This document shows positions 15,624-23,604 of a DNA stretch of 49,157 bases, piece after piece. The stretch's first letter is position 1, and the number at the start of each line of letters is the position of its first letter. The stretch spans positions 1 to 49,157 of the forward strand of contig NZ_CAJMDQ010000007.1 of NCBI RefSeq assembly GCF_905212195.1. Reading direction: 5' to 3'. The notes under the pieces are model-generated. The model saw nothing but the letters and a program-made list of their open reading frames with translations, was not told the origin of the DNA and ran no database searches. The translations under genes were made by a program, and so were the position numbers. This stretch comes from an uncultured Anaerotignum sp. (GTDB taxonomy: Bacteria; Bacillota; Clostridia; Lachnospirales; Anaerotignaceae).

Positions 15624-16085
15624 TCAGTCTTCACGGATACGGAACAGAACCTGACCGTATTCCACGATCTGACCGTTGTTGACACAGATTTCTTCAATGG
15701 TACCGCTGCATTCTGCTGCGATTTCATTGAACATCTTCATGGATTCTACGATACATACAGTATCGCCGGCTGCTACATGATCCCCTACGGCTACATAAGG
15801 TGCCGCACCAGCCTGAGGTGCCATATAAACAGTACCTACCAGAGGTGTTTTCTGTTCATACAGATCTTCTTCAGGCGCAGCGGGTGCTGCAGGTGCCGCA
15901 GGTGCTTCTGCTGCTGCAACAGGCACAGCTTCCACAGGAACAGCCGCAGGCACTACCACAGCAGGTGCCACGGGAGCAGAAACTGCTTCCAGCACCAGTC
16001 TGTTGTCGCCTTCTGTCAAATCCAGTTTGGTCAAACCGTTATCTTTCAAAATTTTTGCCAGTTCGGCAATCTTTGTTGTTTCCAT
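15624..16085 (-). CDS. accB: Acetyl-CoA carboxylase biotin carboxyl carrier protein
   Basis: This 153-aa carrier has an N-terminal dimerisation part, an Ala/Pro/Val-rich flexible linker (about residues 37-71) and a C-terminal biotinyl domain. Biotin is expected on Lys117 in VESMKMFNE. The domain swings between AccC and AccA/AccD. The ATG follows GGGTGAG, 5 bp after the fabF stop. Confidence 0.97.
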   Translation of the reverse strand: METTKIAELAKILKDNGLTKLDLTEGDNRLVLEAVSAPVAPAVVVPAAVPVEAVPVAAAEAPAAPAAPAAPEEDLYEQKTPLVGTVYMAPQAGAAPYVAVGDHVAAGDTVCIVESMKMFNEIAAECSGTIEEICVNNGQIVEYGQVLFRIRED

Positions 16086-16090
16086 CTATC

Positions 16091-17326
16091 TCACCCTTTG
16101 AATTTTCTAAATGCGATGCAGGCATTGTGACCGCCAAAGCCCAGAGAAGTGGACAGAACTGCTTCCAGTTCCGCTTCTTCTGCTACATTGGGTGTATAGT
16201 GCAGATCACAAACTTCATCCTGTTCCAGCAGGTTGATGGTGGGAGGTACCAGAGAGTTGTTCATGGCACAGATTGCAGCGATAGCTTCTGCTGCACCTGC
16301 TGCACCCAGCATATGACCTGTCATGGATTTTGTAGAGCTGATATGTACTTTCTGCGCGTCTTCTTCGCCCAGAGCCTTACGGATGGCATTTGTTTCTGTT
16401 TTATCGTTCAGGGATGTACCTGTACCATGGGCGTTGATGTAGATTTTTTCTGCGGGAACACCTTCCAGTTCAGCCATTGCGTCTTTGATTGCTTTCGCGC
16501 TGGCTACAGCTGTTTCATCGGGAGCTGTTACATGGTGTGCGTCACAGGTGGAACCATAGCCGCATACTTCCGCATAAATCTTCGCGCCTCTTGCTTTTGC
16601 GTGTTCATATTCTTCCAGGATCAGTGTGCCTGCACCTTCGCCCATAACAAAACCGCCGCGGCGTTTGTCGAAAGGCAGAGATGCTGCGTTAGGATCTTCA
16701 GAAGGGCTCAGTGCCATACATGCGCCAAAGCCTGCCACTGCCAGATTGGTGATGGCTGCTTCACTGCCGCCGCAGATAGCCGCTGTTGTGTAGCCGTGAC
16801 GGATTGCACGATATGCTTCGCCGATACATGTAGTACCTGTAGCACATGCAGTTGTCATGGAAACGCAAGGGCCCTGTGCATGATATTTGATGGCAATGTT
16901 GCCGGCTGCGATATTACTGATCATTTTGGGGATGAACAGAGGAGAAACACGTCTGGGGCCTTTTTCTTCCAGCGCTTTGTAAGATTCTCCAAATGTTTCA
17001 AAACCACCGATACCACTGCCAAAGTATACGCCCAGTTCTTCAGGGGCGATTTTACCTTCCAGTTCGCTGTCAGCCATGGCTTCTGCCGCAGATGCCAGCG
17101 CATACTGTGTGAAACGGTCCAGCTTCTTTGCGGACAGTTTATCCATGCAGCACAGAGGATCGAAATCCTTTACTTCTGCTGCCAGTTTATATTTGGATTC
17201 GGATACGTCAAAACGGGTAATCATGCCGATGCCGTTTTTACCTGTTTTCAGACCTTCCCAGAAATCAGCCACGTTGTTGCCGATGGGAGTTACCGCACCC
17301 AAACCTGTTACTACGACTCTTTTCAT
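16091..17326 (-). CDS. fabF: 3-oxoacyl-ACP synthase II
   Basis: This 411-aa condensing enzyme elongates acyl-ACP with malonyl-ACP. The thiolase-fold catalytic triad is complete: Cys161 (TTACATGTTC), His300 (NAHGTGTS) and His338 (GHMLGAAG). It is the only elongating KAS in the operon; FabH supplies the first condensation. The ATG follows AGGAGG. Confidence 0.97.
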   Translation of the reverse strand: MKRVVVTGLGAVTPIGNNVADFWEGLKTGKNGIGMITRFDVSESKYKLAAEVKDFDPLCCMDKLSAKKLDRFTQYALASAAEAMADSELEGKIAPEELGVYFGSGIGGFETFGESYKALEEKGPRRVSPLFIPKMISNIAAGNIAIKYHAQGPCVSMTTACATGTTCIGEAYRAIRHGYTTAAICGGSEAAITNLAVAGFGACMALSPSEDPNAASLPFDKRRGGFVMGEGAGTLILEEYEHAKARGAKIYAEVCGYGSTCDAHHVTAPDETAVASAKAIKDAMAELEGVPAEKIYINAHGTGTSLNDKTETNAIRKALGEEDAQKVHISSTKSMTGHMLGAAGAAEAIAAICAMNNSLVPPTINLLEQDEVCDLHYTPNVAEEAELEAVLSTSLGFGGHNACIAFRKFKG

Positions 17327-17336
17327 AAAGTACCTC

Positions 17337-18071
17337 CTACATGGCCAGACCGCCGTCGATGCGGATCACTTCGCCAGTGATATAATCGGACTGGTCGCTT
17401 GCCAAAAACAGCGCAAGGTTTGCAATGTCTTCGGGCTGCGCAAATCTTTTCATTGGAATATGATCGACTAATGCGTTATTTTCAGACAGATTTTCTGTCA
17501 TGTCTGTTGCTACAAAACCGGGCGCAATGGCATTGCAGTTCACATTGCGGCTAGCCAGTTCTTTTGCAACGGATTTTGTCAGCCCAATGAGCCCCGCTTT
17601 GGAAGCGGAGTAGTTTGTCTGACCGGGATTGCCCATCAGACCGGATACAGAGCTGATATTGATAATCTTGCCGCTTTTCTGTTTCATGAAAACAGGGTAA
17701 AGCTGCTTGATCATATAGAAAGCGCCTTTCAGATTGGTATCCACAACACTGTCAAAGTCGGGAACCTTCATCATAGGCACCAGTTTGTCCTTGGTAATGC
17801 CGGCATTGTTTACCAGAATATCGGCGCCGCCGAAATCTTTAATGATCTGTTTGCAGACTGCGGCAACCTGTTCCGCGTCCGCCACGTTGCACTGGTAAGC
17901 TTCTGCCTTTACACCCATTTCCAGCAGAGCTGCTTTTGTTTCTTCTGCTTTCTGGGTGTTGCCTGCATACAGCAGCGCAATGTTCGCGCCCTGTTCTGCG
18001 AATCTTTTACAAATGGCCGCACCGATACCACGGGAACCGCCTGTAACAATGGCTGTTTTTCCTTTCAACAT
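17337..18071 (-). CDS. fabG: 3-oxoacyl-ACP reductase
   Basis: This 244-aa short-chain dehydrogenase reduces 3-oxoacyl-ACP with NADPH. It has the cofactor motif TGGSRGIG (residues 10-17), NNAG (88-91) and the catalytic Ser141, Tyr154 and Lys158 in SSVSG and YSASK. The C-terminus ITGEVIRIDGGLAM is typical. It follows fabD after 3 bp. Confidence 0.96.
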   Translation of the reverse strand: MLKGKTAIVTGGSRGIGAAICKRFAEQGANIALLYAGNTQKAEETKAALLEMGVKAEAYQCNVADAEQVAAVCKQIIKDFGGADILVNNAGITKDKLVPMMKVPDFDSVVDTNLKGAFYMIKQLYPVFMKQKSGKIINISSVSGLMGNPGQTNYSASKAGLIGLTKSVAKELASRNVNCNAIAPGFVATDMTENLSENNALVDHIPMKRFAQPEDIANLALFLASDQSDYITGEVIRIDGGLAM

Positions 18072-18074
18072 ATC

Positions 18075-18986
18075 TTAGCGTACCTCCTCTGCTACCTGGC
18101 GAGCTTCTTCCATGTTGGAAACAGCATACACTTTGCTGTCGGGAAGAATGCGGCTGATGAGTTTCTTCAGTGTGGTGCCAACGCCCACTTCGATGAAGGT
18201 ATCAAAGCCGTCTGCTGCCATATTTTCAATGCTTTCCTGCCAACGCAGGGAATGGTTGATCTGTTTTTCCATCAGATCTCTTACTTCTGCTGTGTAAGGT
18301 TTTGTTGTGTAGTTGGAATATACAGTCATTTCGGGCTGCTTTACATCCACAGCCTTCAGTGCTTCTGCAAATTCCTTAGATGCTTCATCCATAAAAGGAG
18401 AATGGAAACCGCCGCCTACGGCTACAGGCAGACATCTGCCGCCAGCTTCCTTTACATCTTTTCCGAAACTGTCGAGTTCATCTTTTTTCCCGGCAACAAC
18501 CAGCTGACCGGGGCCGTTGTAGTTTACAGGGAACACATTGGGGTATTTTTCCGCCAGTGCTTCTACCTGTGCATTTTCCATTTTCATCACCGCTACCATA
18601 GATGCGGGATGTTCTTTTGCAGCTTTTCCCATGGCTGCCCCTCTCGCGCAGGCCAAACGGAACCCATCTTCAGGGCTGTAAGCGCCTGCAAAAGCCAATG
18701 CTGGGATTTCTCCCAGGGAAAAACCTGCCACAGCCTCAGGCACAATGCCTTCTTCCCGCAGAGCAATTGCCGCTGCGATGTCTGCCAGATACAGACAAGG
18801 CTGTGTATTTTCTGTTATTTTCAATTCTTCGGCTGTACCTTCAAAGCACTGCTGCAAAGTGCCGGGGCGGATTTCCTCCGCCCGAGCAAACAGTTCTTTT
18901 ACGCTTTCGTTGTTTTCGTAAAAGTCCTTGCCCATACCGGCCTTCTGCGCGCCCTGCCCTGAAAAGACAAAGGCTATTTTACCCAT
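18075..18986 (-). CDS. fabD: Malonyl-CoA:ACP transacylase
   Basis: This 303-aa enzyme loads malonate from CoA onto ACP. The nucleophile Ser90 lies in GFSLGE (Phe in place of the His seen in many FabD proteins), with Arg115 for the malonyl carboxylate and His195 in GGGFHSPFM. The N-terminal FVFSGQGAQKAGMG is the usual oxyanion-hole segment. It overlaps fabK by 13 bp, and its ATG follows AAAGGAG. Confidence 0.96.
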   Translation of the reverse strand: MGKIAFVFSGQGAQKAGMGKDFYENNESVKELFARAEEIRPGTLQQCFEGTAEELKITENTQPCLYLADIAAAIALREEGIVPEAVAGFSLGEIPALAFAGAYSPEDGFRLACARGAAMGKAAKEHPASMVAVMKMENAQVEALAEKYPNVFPVNYNGPGQLVVAGKKDELDSFGKDVKEAGGRCLPVAVGGGFHSPFMDEASKEFAEALKAVDVKQPEMTVYSNYTTKPYTAEVRDLMEKQINHSLRWQESIENMAADGFDTFIEVGVGTTLKKLISRILPDSKVYAVSNMEEARQVAEEVR

Positions 18987-19924
18987 TTTGCAGCTCCTTT
19001 CAGCAGTTCTTCCGCTTCGGTCGCGATTTCTTTCACGATTTCCGCTGCGGGCTGTTCTTTCTTCACCATACCGGAGATCTGACCTGCCAGGAAGCAGCCG
19101 GCTTTTGTATCGCCTTCTACAGCTGCTTTACGCAGTGCGCCAACGCCCAGTTCTGCCACATCTTCCGCTGTGGTTTCCGGTGCATATTCCACTTTCAGGA
19201 ATTCACGGCTGAAAGGATTTTTCAGACAGCGGCATGTGTTGCCGCCAAAACGTCTGCCTGTGGTAACGGTGGAAATGTCAGTTGCTTTCAGAACCATATC
19301 TTTGTAGTTCTGGTGCACGCCGCATTCTTCTGCCAGCAGGAAACGAGTACCCATCTGTACGCCTACTGCGCCCAGCATGAATGCCGCTGCCATACCGCGT
19401 CCGTCACCGATGCCGCCTGCTGCCAGTACAGGAATGTTCACAGCGTCGCATACCTGAGGCACCAGAGGCATTGTTGTCATTTCCCCGATATGCCCGCCGG
19501 ATTCGCCGCCTTCTGCGATAACAGCGGAAGCACCAGCTTTTTCCATCATTTTTGCTGCCGCAACAGATGCAACAACGGGAATGACGGTGATGTTTGCTTC
19601 CTTCCACATTCCCATGTATTTTTTGGGCATACCTGCGCCTGTGGTAACAACAGCTACCTTTTCTTCAGCCACGATTTTTGCCACTTCATCCACATGGGGG
19701 CTCATCAGCATGATATTCACGCCAAAAGGTTTGTCTGTCAGTTCTCTGGCAATACGAATCTGTTCACGCAGGTAGTCGCCGCCTGCGTTCATGGCAGAGA
19801 TGATGCCCAGACCGCCGCCATTGGAAACGGCTGCTGCCAGTTTACCATCTGCAATCCAAGCCATGCCCCCCTGAAAGATGGGGTATTCAATGCCTATCAT
19901 TTCGCAAATCGGTGAAACAATCAT
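18974..19924 (-). CDS. fabK: Enoyl-ACP reductase FabK (FMN type)
   Basis: This 316-aa TIM-barrel flavoprotein catalyses the last reduction of each elongation cycle. It shows EYPIFQGGMAWIADGKLAAA at the front, EGGESGGHIG, AAGGIGDGRGMAAAFMLGA and the phosphate-binding GVQMGTRFL. No fabI is present in the operon, so this FMN enzyme is probably the main enoyl reductase, as in streptococci and many clostridia. The ATG follows GGAGGG, 14 bp after acpP. Confidence 0.95.
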   Translation of the reverse strand: MIVSPICEMIGIEYPIFQGGMAWIADGKLAAAVSNGGGLGIISAMNAGGDYLREQIRIARELTDKPFGVNIMLMSPHVDEVAKIVAEEKVAVVTTGAGMPKKYMGMWKEANITVIPVVASVAAAKMMEKAGASAVIAEGGESGGHIGEMTTMPLVPQVCDAVNIPVLAAGGIGDGRGMAAAFMLGAVGVQMGTRFLLAEECGVHQNYKDMVLKATDISTVTTGRRFGGNTCRCLKNPFSREFLKVEYAPETTAEDVAELGVGALRKAAVEGDTKAGCFLAGQISGMVKKEQPAAEIVKEIATEAEELLKGAAKWVK

Positions 19925-19938
19925 TTCTTTCCCTCCAA

Positions 19939-20163
19939 TTAGTTCTGTTTGCTTTCGATCATTTTAACCAGATCAGCAACAGTTTCTACTTTGTTGTCGC
20001 CCATTTCGATTTCTGTGCCCAGTTCTTCTTCCAGGCTCATGAGCAGTTCCATAACGTCCAGAGAGTCGATCCCCAGATCAGCAAATTTTGTTTCCATTGT
20101 GATTGTGGAAACTTCACATTCCAGTTTTTCTGCCAACAGTGCTGCGATTTTTTCAAATACCAT
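19939..20163 (-). CDS. acpP: Acyl carrier protein
   Basis: This 74-aa acidic helical protein carries growing acyl chains on a 4'-phosphopantetheine arm at Ser34 in LGIDSLDVMEL. The size is typical of ACP. The frame stays open far upstream, but the ATG at 20163 has an AAAGGAG site and gives the family length. It lies between fabH (110-bp gap) and fabK. Confidence 0.97.
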   Translation of the reverse strand: MVFEKIAALLAEKLECEVSTITMETKFADLGIDSLDVMELLMSLEEELGTEIEMGDNKVETVADLVKMIESKQN

Positions 20164-20273
20164 GATGCATTCTCCTTTTCTTCTTAAAAAAATGATTTCG
20201 TCTTGTTCAGGGCAGCAAGCTGTCCCCAATATTTCCGCATGTTGCGGACTTGTATATGATGCCTTTTGGCTCA

Positions 20274-21227
20274 TTACCATCTTACAATGCAGGCTGCACT
20301 TGCCAGACCGCCGCCGAAAGCAGGCAGCAGCAGCAGATCGCCTTTTTGCAGCATTCCCTTGCGGTTCATTTCATCCAGTGCAATGGGGATGCTTGCGGAG
20401 GAAGTATTGCCGTAACGGTCAATATTCACATAAAATTTCTCCTTAGGCACTTTCAGCATCACGCTTGCAAAGTCAATGATACGCTGATTTGCCTGATGTG
20501 GTACGATGTACTTGATATCCTCAAATGTCAGACCATTCTGCTTGAGCAGATATTTTGTATCGTGACAGATGGCGTTTACAGCAAACTTGAATGTATCCTG
20601 TCCACGCATATGGATATAAGGTTTTTTCTGTTCTCCTTCAAAGAAAGGAGATTTCCCGATAAGCTGGGGAATGTCAATGACATTGTTGCCGCCTTTTACA
20701 TGGAATACAGAGTCCAGGTAGTTGTCACCTTCACCCAGAACCACTGCCCCTGCGCCGTCACCAAAAATAACACAGGTGCTTCTGTCTTCCCAGTCTACGA
20801 TACGGCTCAATCTTTCAGCGCCAATGACAAGGACTTTTTTCACCTTGCCTCTGGCAAAGAATCCAGCTGCTGTTTCCAGTGTGAAAACAAATGCGGAACA
20901 TGCCGCGTTGATGTCCATGGTCATGCAGTCCAGACCCAAAATATTCTGAATCATACAGGAAACAGAAGGAGAAATGGATTCCCCGCTGACACTGGCTGCC
21001 AGAATCAGATCGATTTCTTCCTTTTTCACACCACTGTTTTCCAGTGCTGCCAGTGCTGCTTTGGCGCCCATGTCTGCCGCCGTTTCGTTTGTGCTGACGT
21101 GGCGTTCTTTTACGCCGACGCGCTGCATGATCCATTCATCGTTTGTATCTACGATTTTAGACATATCATCATTGGTTACCACTCTGGGAGGCACATACAT
21201 GCCCGTTCCCAATATCGAAAAACTCAT
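20274..21227 (-). CDS. fabH: 3-oxoacyl-ACP synthase III
   Basis: This 317-aa initiating condensing enzyme joins an acyl-CoA primer to malonyl-ACP. The triad is Cys110 (INAACSAF), His244 (VPHQANQRI) and Asn274 (YGNTSSASIP). The ATG at 21227 was chosen because AGGAGGAAAG lies just upstream and the protein then begins SFSILGTGMYVPPRVV like other FabH proteins; upstream codons in frame have no ribosome site. It is the first gene of the fab operon. No FapR- or FabT-type regulator gene sits beside it; an ECF sigma/anti-sigma pair does. Confidence 0.96.
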   Translation of the reverse strand: MSFSILGTGMYVPPRVVTNDDMSKIVDTNDEWIMQRVGVKERHVSTNETAADMGAKAALAALENSGVKKEEIDLILAASVSGESISPSVSCMIQNILGLDCMTMDINAACSAFVFTLETAAGFFARGKVKKVLVIGAERLSRIVDWEDRSTCVIFGDGAGAVVLGEGDNYLDSVFHVKGGNNVIDIPQLIGKSPFFEGEQKKPYIHMRGQDTFKFAVNAICHDTKYLLKQNGLTFEDIKYIVPHQANQRIIDFASVMLKVPKEKFYVNIDRYGNTSSASIPIALDEMNRKGMLQKGDLLLLPAFGGGLASAACIVRW

Positions 21228-21268
21228 TCTTCTTTCCTCCTGCTTTACGCATTCTTTTGTGCTTACGA

Positions 21269-21297
21269 TATTTAGTCCCCGTTTCGGCAAAAAGGTT
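21269..21297 (-). promoter_or_regulatory. Candidate ECF-type promoter upstream of fabH
   Basis: On the minus strand AACCTTT (21291-21297) is followed after 15 bp by CTAAATA (21269-21275). A very similar pair, AACCTTT-N14-CTCTATA, precedes the second ECF sigma gene at 46440-46467. AAC-containing -35 boxes are typical of ECF promoters. This is a pattern match only. Confidence 0.3.
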
Positions 21298-21384
21298 ACA
21301 GGAAATTGATATTTTTTTGCACTTTTTTCCAAACAAAAAGGAAACTGACTTTTTTATCGTAGTAAAAGCCCCTTTGTTCCCCCG

Positions 21385-21711
21385 TCAGCCTCTTTTTCTC
21401 ATCCGCATCCACAGCATCACCAGCAGGCACCAGGAAGCACAGACATAGGAGAAAAATCCAATACCAATGAGCATCCTTCTATGGCGCATTTTTTCCGCCA
21501 GTCGGCAAAACTCCTGTTCCGCTGCATTTTCTGAAGGGATCTGTCTCATATTGGAAGGTTTTTGAGAGAATCTGCGATATTGTTTGTAATACTGACGGCA
21601 GTCGGGACAAGTCCGCAAATGCGCCGCTACACTGTTTTTTGTCACAGGATTTGCCAGCCCATCCTGATACAGGGCTACTAAGTCCATGACGATTTCACAC
21701 GGCAAATTCAT
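21385..21711 (-). CDS. Zinc-finger anti-sigma factor, membrane anchored
   Basis: This 108-aa protein has the ZAS signature His31-x3-Cys35-x2-Cys38 in AAHLRTCPDC, with Cys5 upstream as a possible fourth ligand. One membrane segment lies near the C-terminus (about 80-103, IGIGFFSYVCASWCLLVMLW). The small size leaves almost no extracellular part. It overlaps the ECF sigma gene by 17 bp, so the two are co-translated. It likely holds that sigma factor at the membrane. No clear terminator separates it from fabH 157 bp downstream. Confidence 0.82.
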   Translation of the reverse strand: MNLPCEIVMDLVALYQDGLANPVTKNSVAAHLRTCPDCRQYYKQYRRFSQKPSNMRQIPSENAAEQEFCRLAEKMRHRRMLIGIGFFSYVCASWCLLVMLWMRMRKRG

Positions 21712-22201
21712 CTTTCAACACCTCCATCATTTTTTTCTTTGCGCGGAAAAAAATCACCTTTGCGGAATTTTCACTGATCTTCAGTGCCAGCGCGATCTGC
21801 GAAAAGGGCAGCTCCGCATAAATCCGCAGCAGCACCACATCCCGGTATTTTTTCGGAATTTCCTTTACCATGGCGCGGACTGCTTTTTCCACATATTTCT
21901 TATGGACATATTCTTCCGGGTCTGCATTCTGCGTATAATAGGTATTGACTACTAAGTCCAGATTGGCAGAATCCAGATGCAGTTTGTTGCGTTTGAGATA
22001 TTTGAAATAAACATGCTTTCCGATGGATGCCAGCCAGGTAAAAACTTCGCACTCTCCGCGAAAACGGTGAAAGGACGTATATGCCTGCAGGAACGTTTCC
22101 TGCGCCAGGTCTTCCGCCAAGGCGCGATCCCCGCACAGACGGTGCAAAAAAGCATATACTCTGTCATAATATGCTCGATAGAGCATTTCAAATGAATTCA
22201 C
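21695..22201 (-). CDS. ECF-type RNA polymerase sigma factor
   Basis: This 168-aa protein has the two-domain ECF layout. Sigma region 2 includes GDRALAEDLAQETFLQAYTS with the DLxQETF core, and region 4 has the helix-turn-helix LPFSQIALALKISENSAKVI. The GTG at 22201 is preferred because a GGGGGTGAG site precedes it; in-frame ATG codons further upstream lack one. Its gene overlaps the zinc-finger anti-sigma gene, the standard pairing. The regulon is unknown; the fab operon lies immediately downstream. Confidence 0.88.
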   Translation of the reverse strand: MNSFEMLYRAYYDRVYAFLHRLCGDRALAEDLAQETFLQAYTSFHRFRGECEVFTWLASIGKHVYFKYLKRNKLHLDSANLDLVVNTYYTQNADPEEYVHKKYVEKAVRAMVKEIPKKYRDVVLLRIYAELPFSQIALALKISENSAKVIFFRAKKKMMEVLKDEFAV

Positions 22202-22345
22202 CTGCTCACCCCCGTTCGCCTGTTTCGCATTACAGTATACCATAAGAAACATGGAAAATCCAGTAACTTTCTATGGCTTCTTTCGCAAATGGGCAGTAAA
22301 AAGGACAGATTTCGCTTTCTGGGGCAAAAAAAATTTATTTTCATC

Positions 22346-22374
22346 TTGACAATTTTATAAAAATAGCGCAAAAT
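22346..22374 (+). promoter_or_regulatory. Promoter of tRNA-Pro
   Basis: TTGACA at 22346-22351, a 17-bp spacer and CAAAAT at 22369-22374 place the transcript start a few bases before the tRNA at 22390. Confidence 0.65.
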
Positions 22375-22389
22375 ATTAGTGTTGTGTAT

Positions 22390-22463
<74 letters not shown>

Positions 22464-22470
22464 TAGACCC

Positions 22471-22498
22471 GCCGCAGGCATCTGTTTGCGGCATTTTT
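22471..22498 (+). terminator. Terminator of tRNA-Pro
   Basis: GCCGCA (22471-22476) pairs with TGCGGC (22487-22492), followed by ATTTTTTA, beginning 8 bp after the tRNA. Confidence 0.8.
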
Positions 22499-22505
22499 TA
22501 TTGTC

Positions 22506-22543
22506 TAAAAACCCCTGATTCCAAAGCCTGGACAGGGGTTTTT
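22506..22543 (-). terminator. Terminator of the GNAT acetyltransferase gene
   Basis: An AAAAACCCCTG arm pairs with CAGGGGTTTTT (22533-22543), giving an 11-bp stem with T runs on both strands. It lies between the tRNA terminator and the stop codon at 22561 and can work in both directions. Confidence 0.8.
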
Positions 22544-22560
22544 CTTTTGCCGTCTTTTCC

Positions 22561-22998
22561 TCAGCGGCGCATATACAAAAGGGGATATGGATTTCCCTGC
22601 TCATCCAAATCGGTTCTTTTGTAAACAGAAAATCCCATATGCCCATAAAAGCCAATGGCTTGTGGATTTTGCTCATTGACCGTTACCCGTTCTACCTTTT
22701 CATCACGCTCTGCCCGTTCCAGCAGTTGTTTTCCCAATCCTTTTCCCCGTTCCGCAGATGCAATGAACAGCATCTCCAAAGACCCCTTTTCCGTTCCCAT
22801 AAACGCTACAGGCTGGCCTGCCTCTGTTGCCATATACAAACGTGCCACCCCTTCTATAGCTTGGGGCACATAAGGCTTAATATTGTTGATTTCCTCATTA
22901 GACAAAAACAAATGGGTTGCTCTGACAGAATCCTCCCATACTGCCAGCAGCTGCTCCAACAGCATGGGTGTTCTTTCCTTTACTTCCATGATTTTCAT
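22561..22998 (-). CDS. GNAT family N-acetyltransferase, YjaB-like
   Basis: This 145-aa protein has the GNAT acetyl-CoA loop in ERGKGLGKQLLERA and the C-terminal NPQAIGFYGHMGF strand-helix. The N-terminal WEDSVRATHLFLSNEEI resembles YjaB-type members. The acceptor substrate is unknown. The ATG at 22998 follows GGAGAATC and is preferred over two in-frame ATG codons further upstream. It is a single-gene unit with its own terminator. Confidence 0.85.
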   Translation of the reverse strand: MKIMEVKERTPMLLEQLLAVWEDSVRATHLFLSNEEINNIKPYVPQAIEGVARLYMATEAGQPVAFMGTEKGSLEMLFIASAERGKGLGKQLLERAERDEKVERVTVNEQNPQAIGFYGHMGFSVYKRTDLDEQGNPYPLLYMRR

Positions 22999-23022
22999 AT
23001 GATTCTCCGCCATTCTCTCCAT

Positions 23023-23055
23023 GAAAAAAGGAACCATAGAACGGTTCCTTTTTCA
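23023..23055 (-). terminator. Terminator of the DUF3791-like gene
   Basis: AAAAAAGGAACC ending at 23035 pairs with GGTTCCTTTTT (from 23043) with a 7-base loop, and has a T run on the minus strand. It overlaps the untranslated region before the GNAT gene. Confidence 0.85.
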
Positions 23056-23063
23056 GCTTTTTA

Positions 23064-23471
23064 TCATTCTTTTTCTGCAGCTTCAAAGATTTCTTCTGCG
23101 GATTTTTTGTAATATCCTGTGCTGTCTTCTGCAACAGTTGCCGCAATCTTTGTGCCATAGTACATACGGCAGGCTTCCGCAGCATCCATACGATGTGCCT
23201 TTGCCATCCGTCCAACGACATCAATGAGCAGTTCTGTTCTTTCTTCATAATGCCCATAAGTATCTTCTTCCGCATCTCTTTCCAGCGCCATCATCCCGTC
23301 GATCATGCCGATGTAAAAAGAGGTATCCATTTCCGGGAACTGGTTTCTGGTATCCTGCAGCAGCTGGATCACGCCATTTTTGTCAAAGGCTTCAAAAACC
23401 TTATGTCCGGGAATGTTTTTTGCATAGCTGTAATATTCGATGCAGGAAACGATCATTCTCAATTCATCCAT
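23064..23471 (-). CDS. Hypothetical protein with DUF3791-like N-terminus
   Basis: This 135-aa soluble, acidic, helical protein has no catalytic motif I can identify. The first 60 residues (VSCIEYYSYAKNIPGHKVFE, then a VIQLL segment) resemble DUF3791, a small helical family common in clostridia. The second half is a separate helical part with many Tyr, Met and Glu residues. The ATG at 23471 has an AAGGAG site. It is transcribed divergently from the B3/B4 gene and has a strong terminator. Confidence 0.6.
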   Translation of the reverse strand: MDELRMIVSCIEYYSYAKNIPGHKVFEAFDKNGVIQLLQDTRNQFPEMDTSFYIGMIDGMMALERDAEEDTYGHYEERTELLIDVVGRMAKAHRMDAAEACRMYYGTKIAATVAEDSTGYYKKSAEEIFEAAEKE

Positions 23472-23543
23472 TTCTGCACGCTCCTTTCCTTTTGTATCAT
23501 ACCTGTTTTTTGGCAAAATTTCAACAGCCGTTTTCGTTTTTGC

Positions 23544-23572
23544 TTGACAAGTGACGAAAGAAAATGCAGTAT
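23544..23572 (+). promoter_or_regulatory. Candidate promoter of the B3/B4-domain gene
   Basis: TTGACA (23544-23549) is followed after 17 bp by CAGTAT (23567-23572). The -35 is consensus and the -10 is weak. The ribosome site AAGGAG lies about 20 bases further on. Confidence 0.5.
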
Positions 23573-23604
23573 GTTGTTATAAAAAGAAAAAGGAGCGATA
23601 TGAC

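Noticed and set aside
15619..16120. Simple-sequence repeat in accB
   Set aside because: The GC-rich repetitive stretch codes for the Ala/Pro linker normal for biotin carrier proteins.
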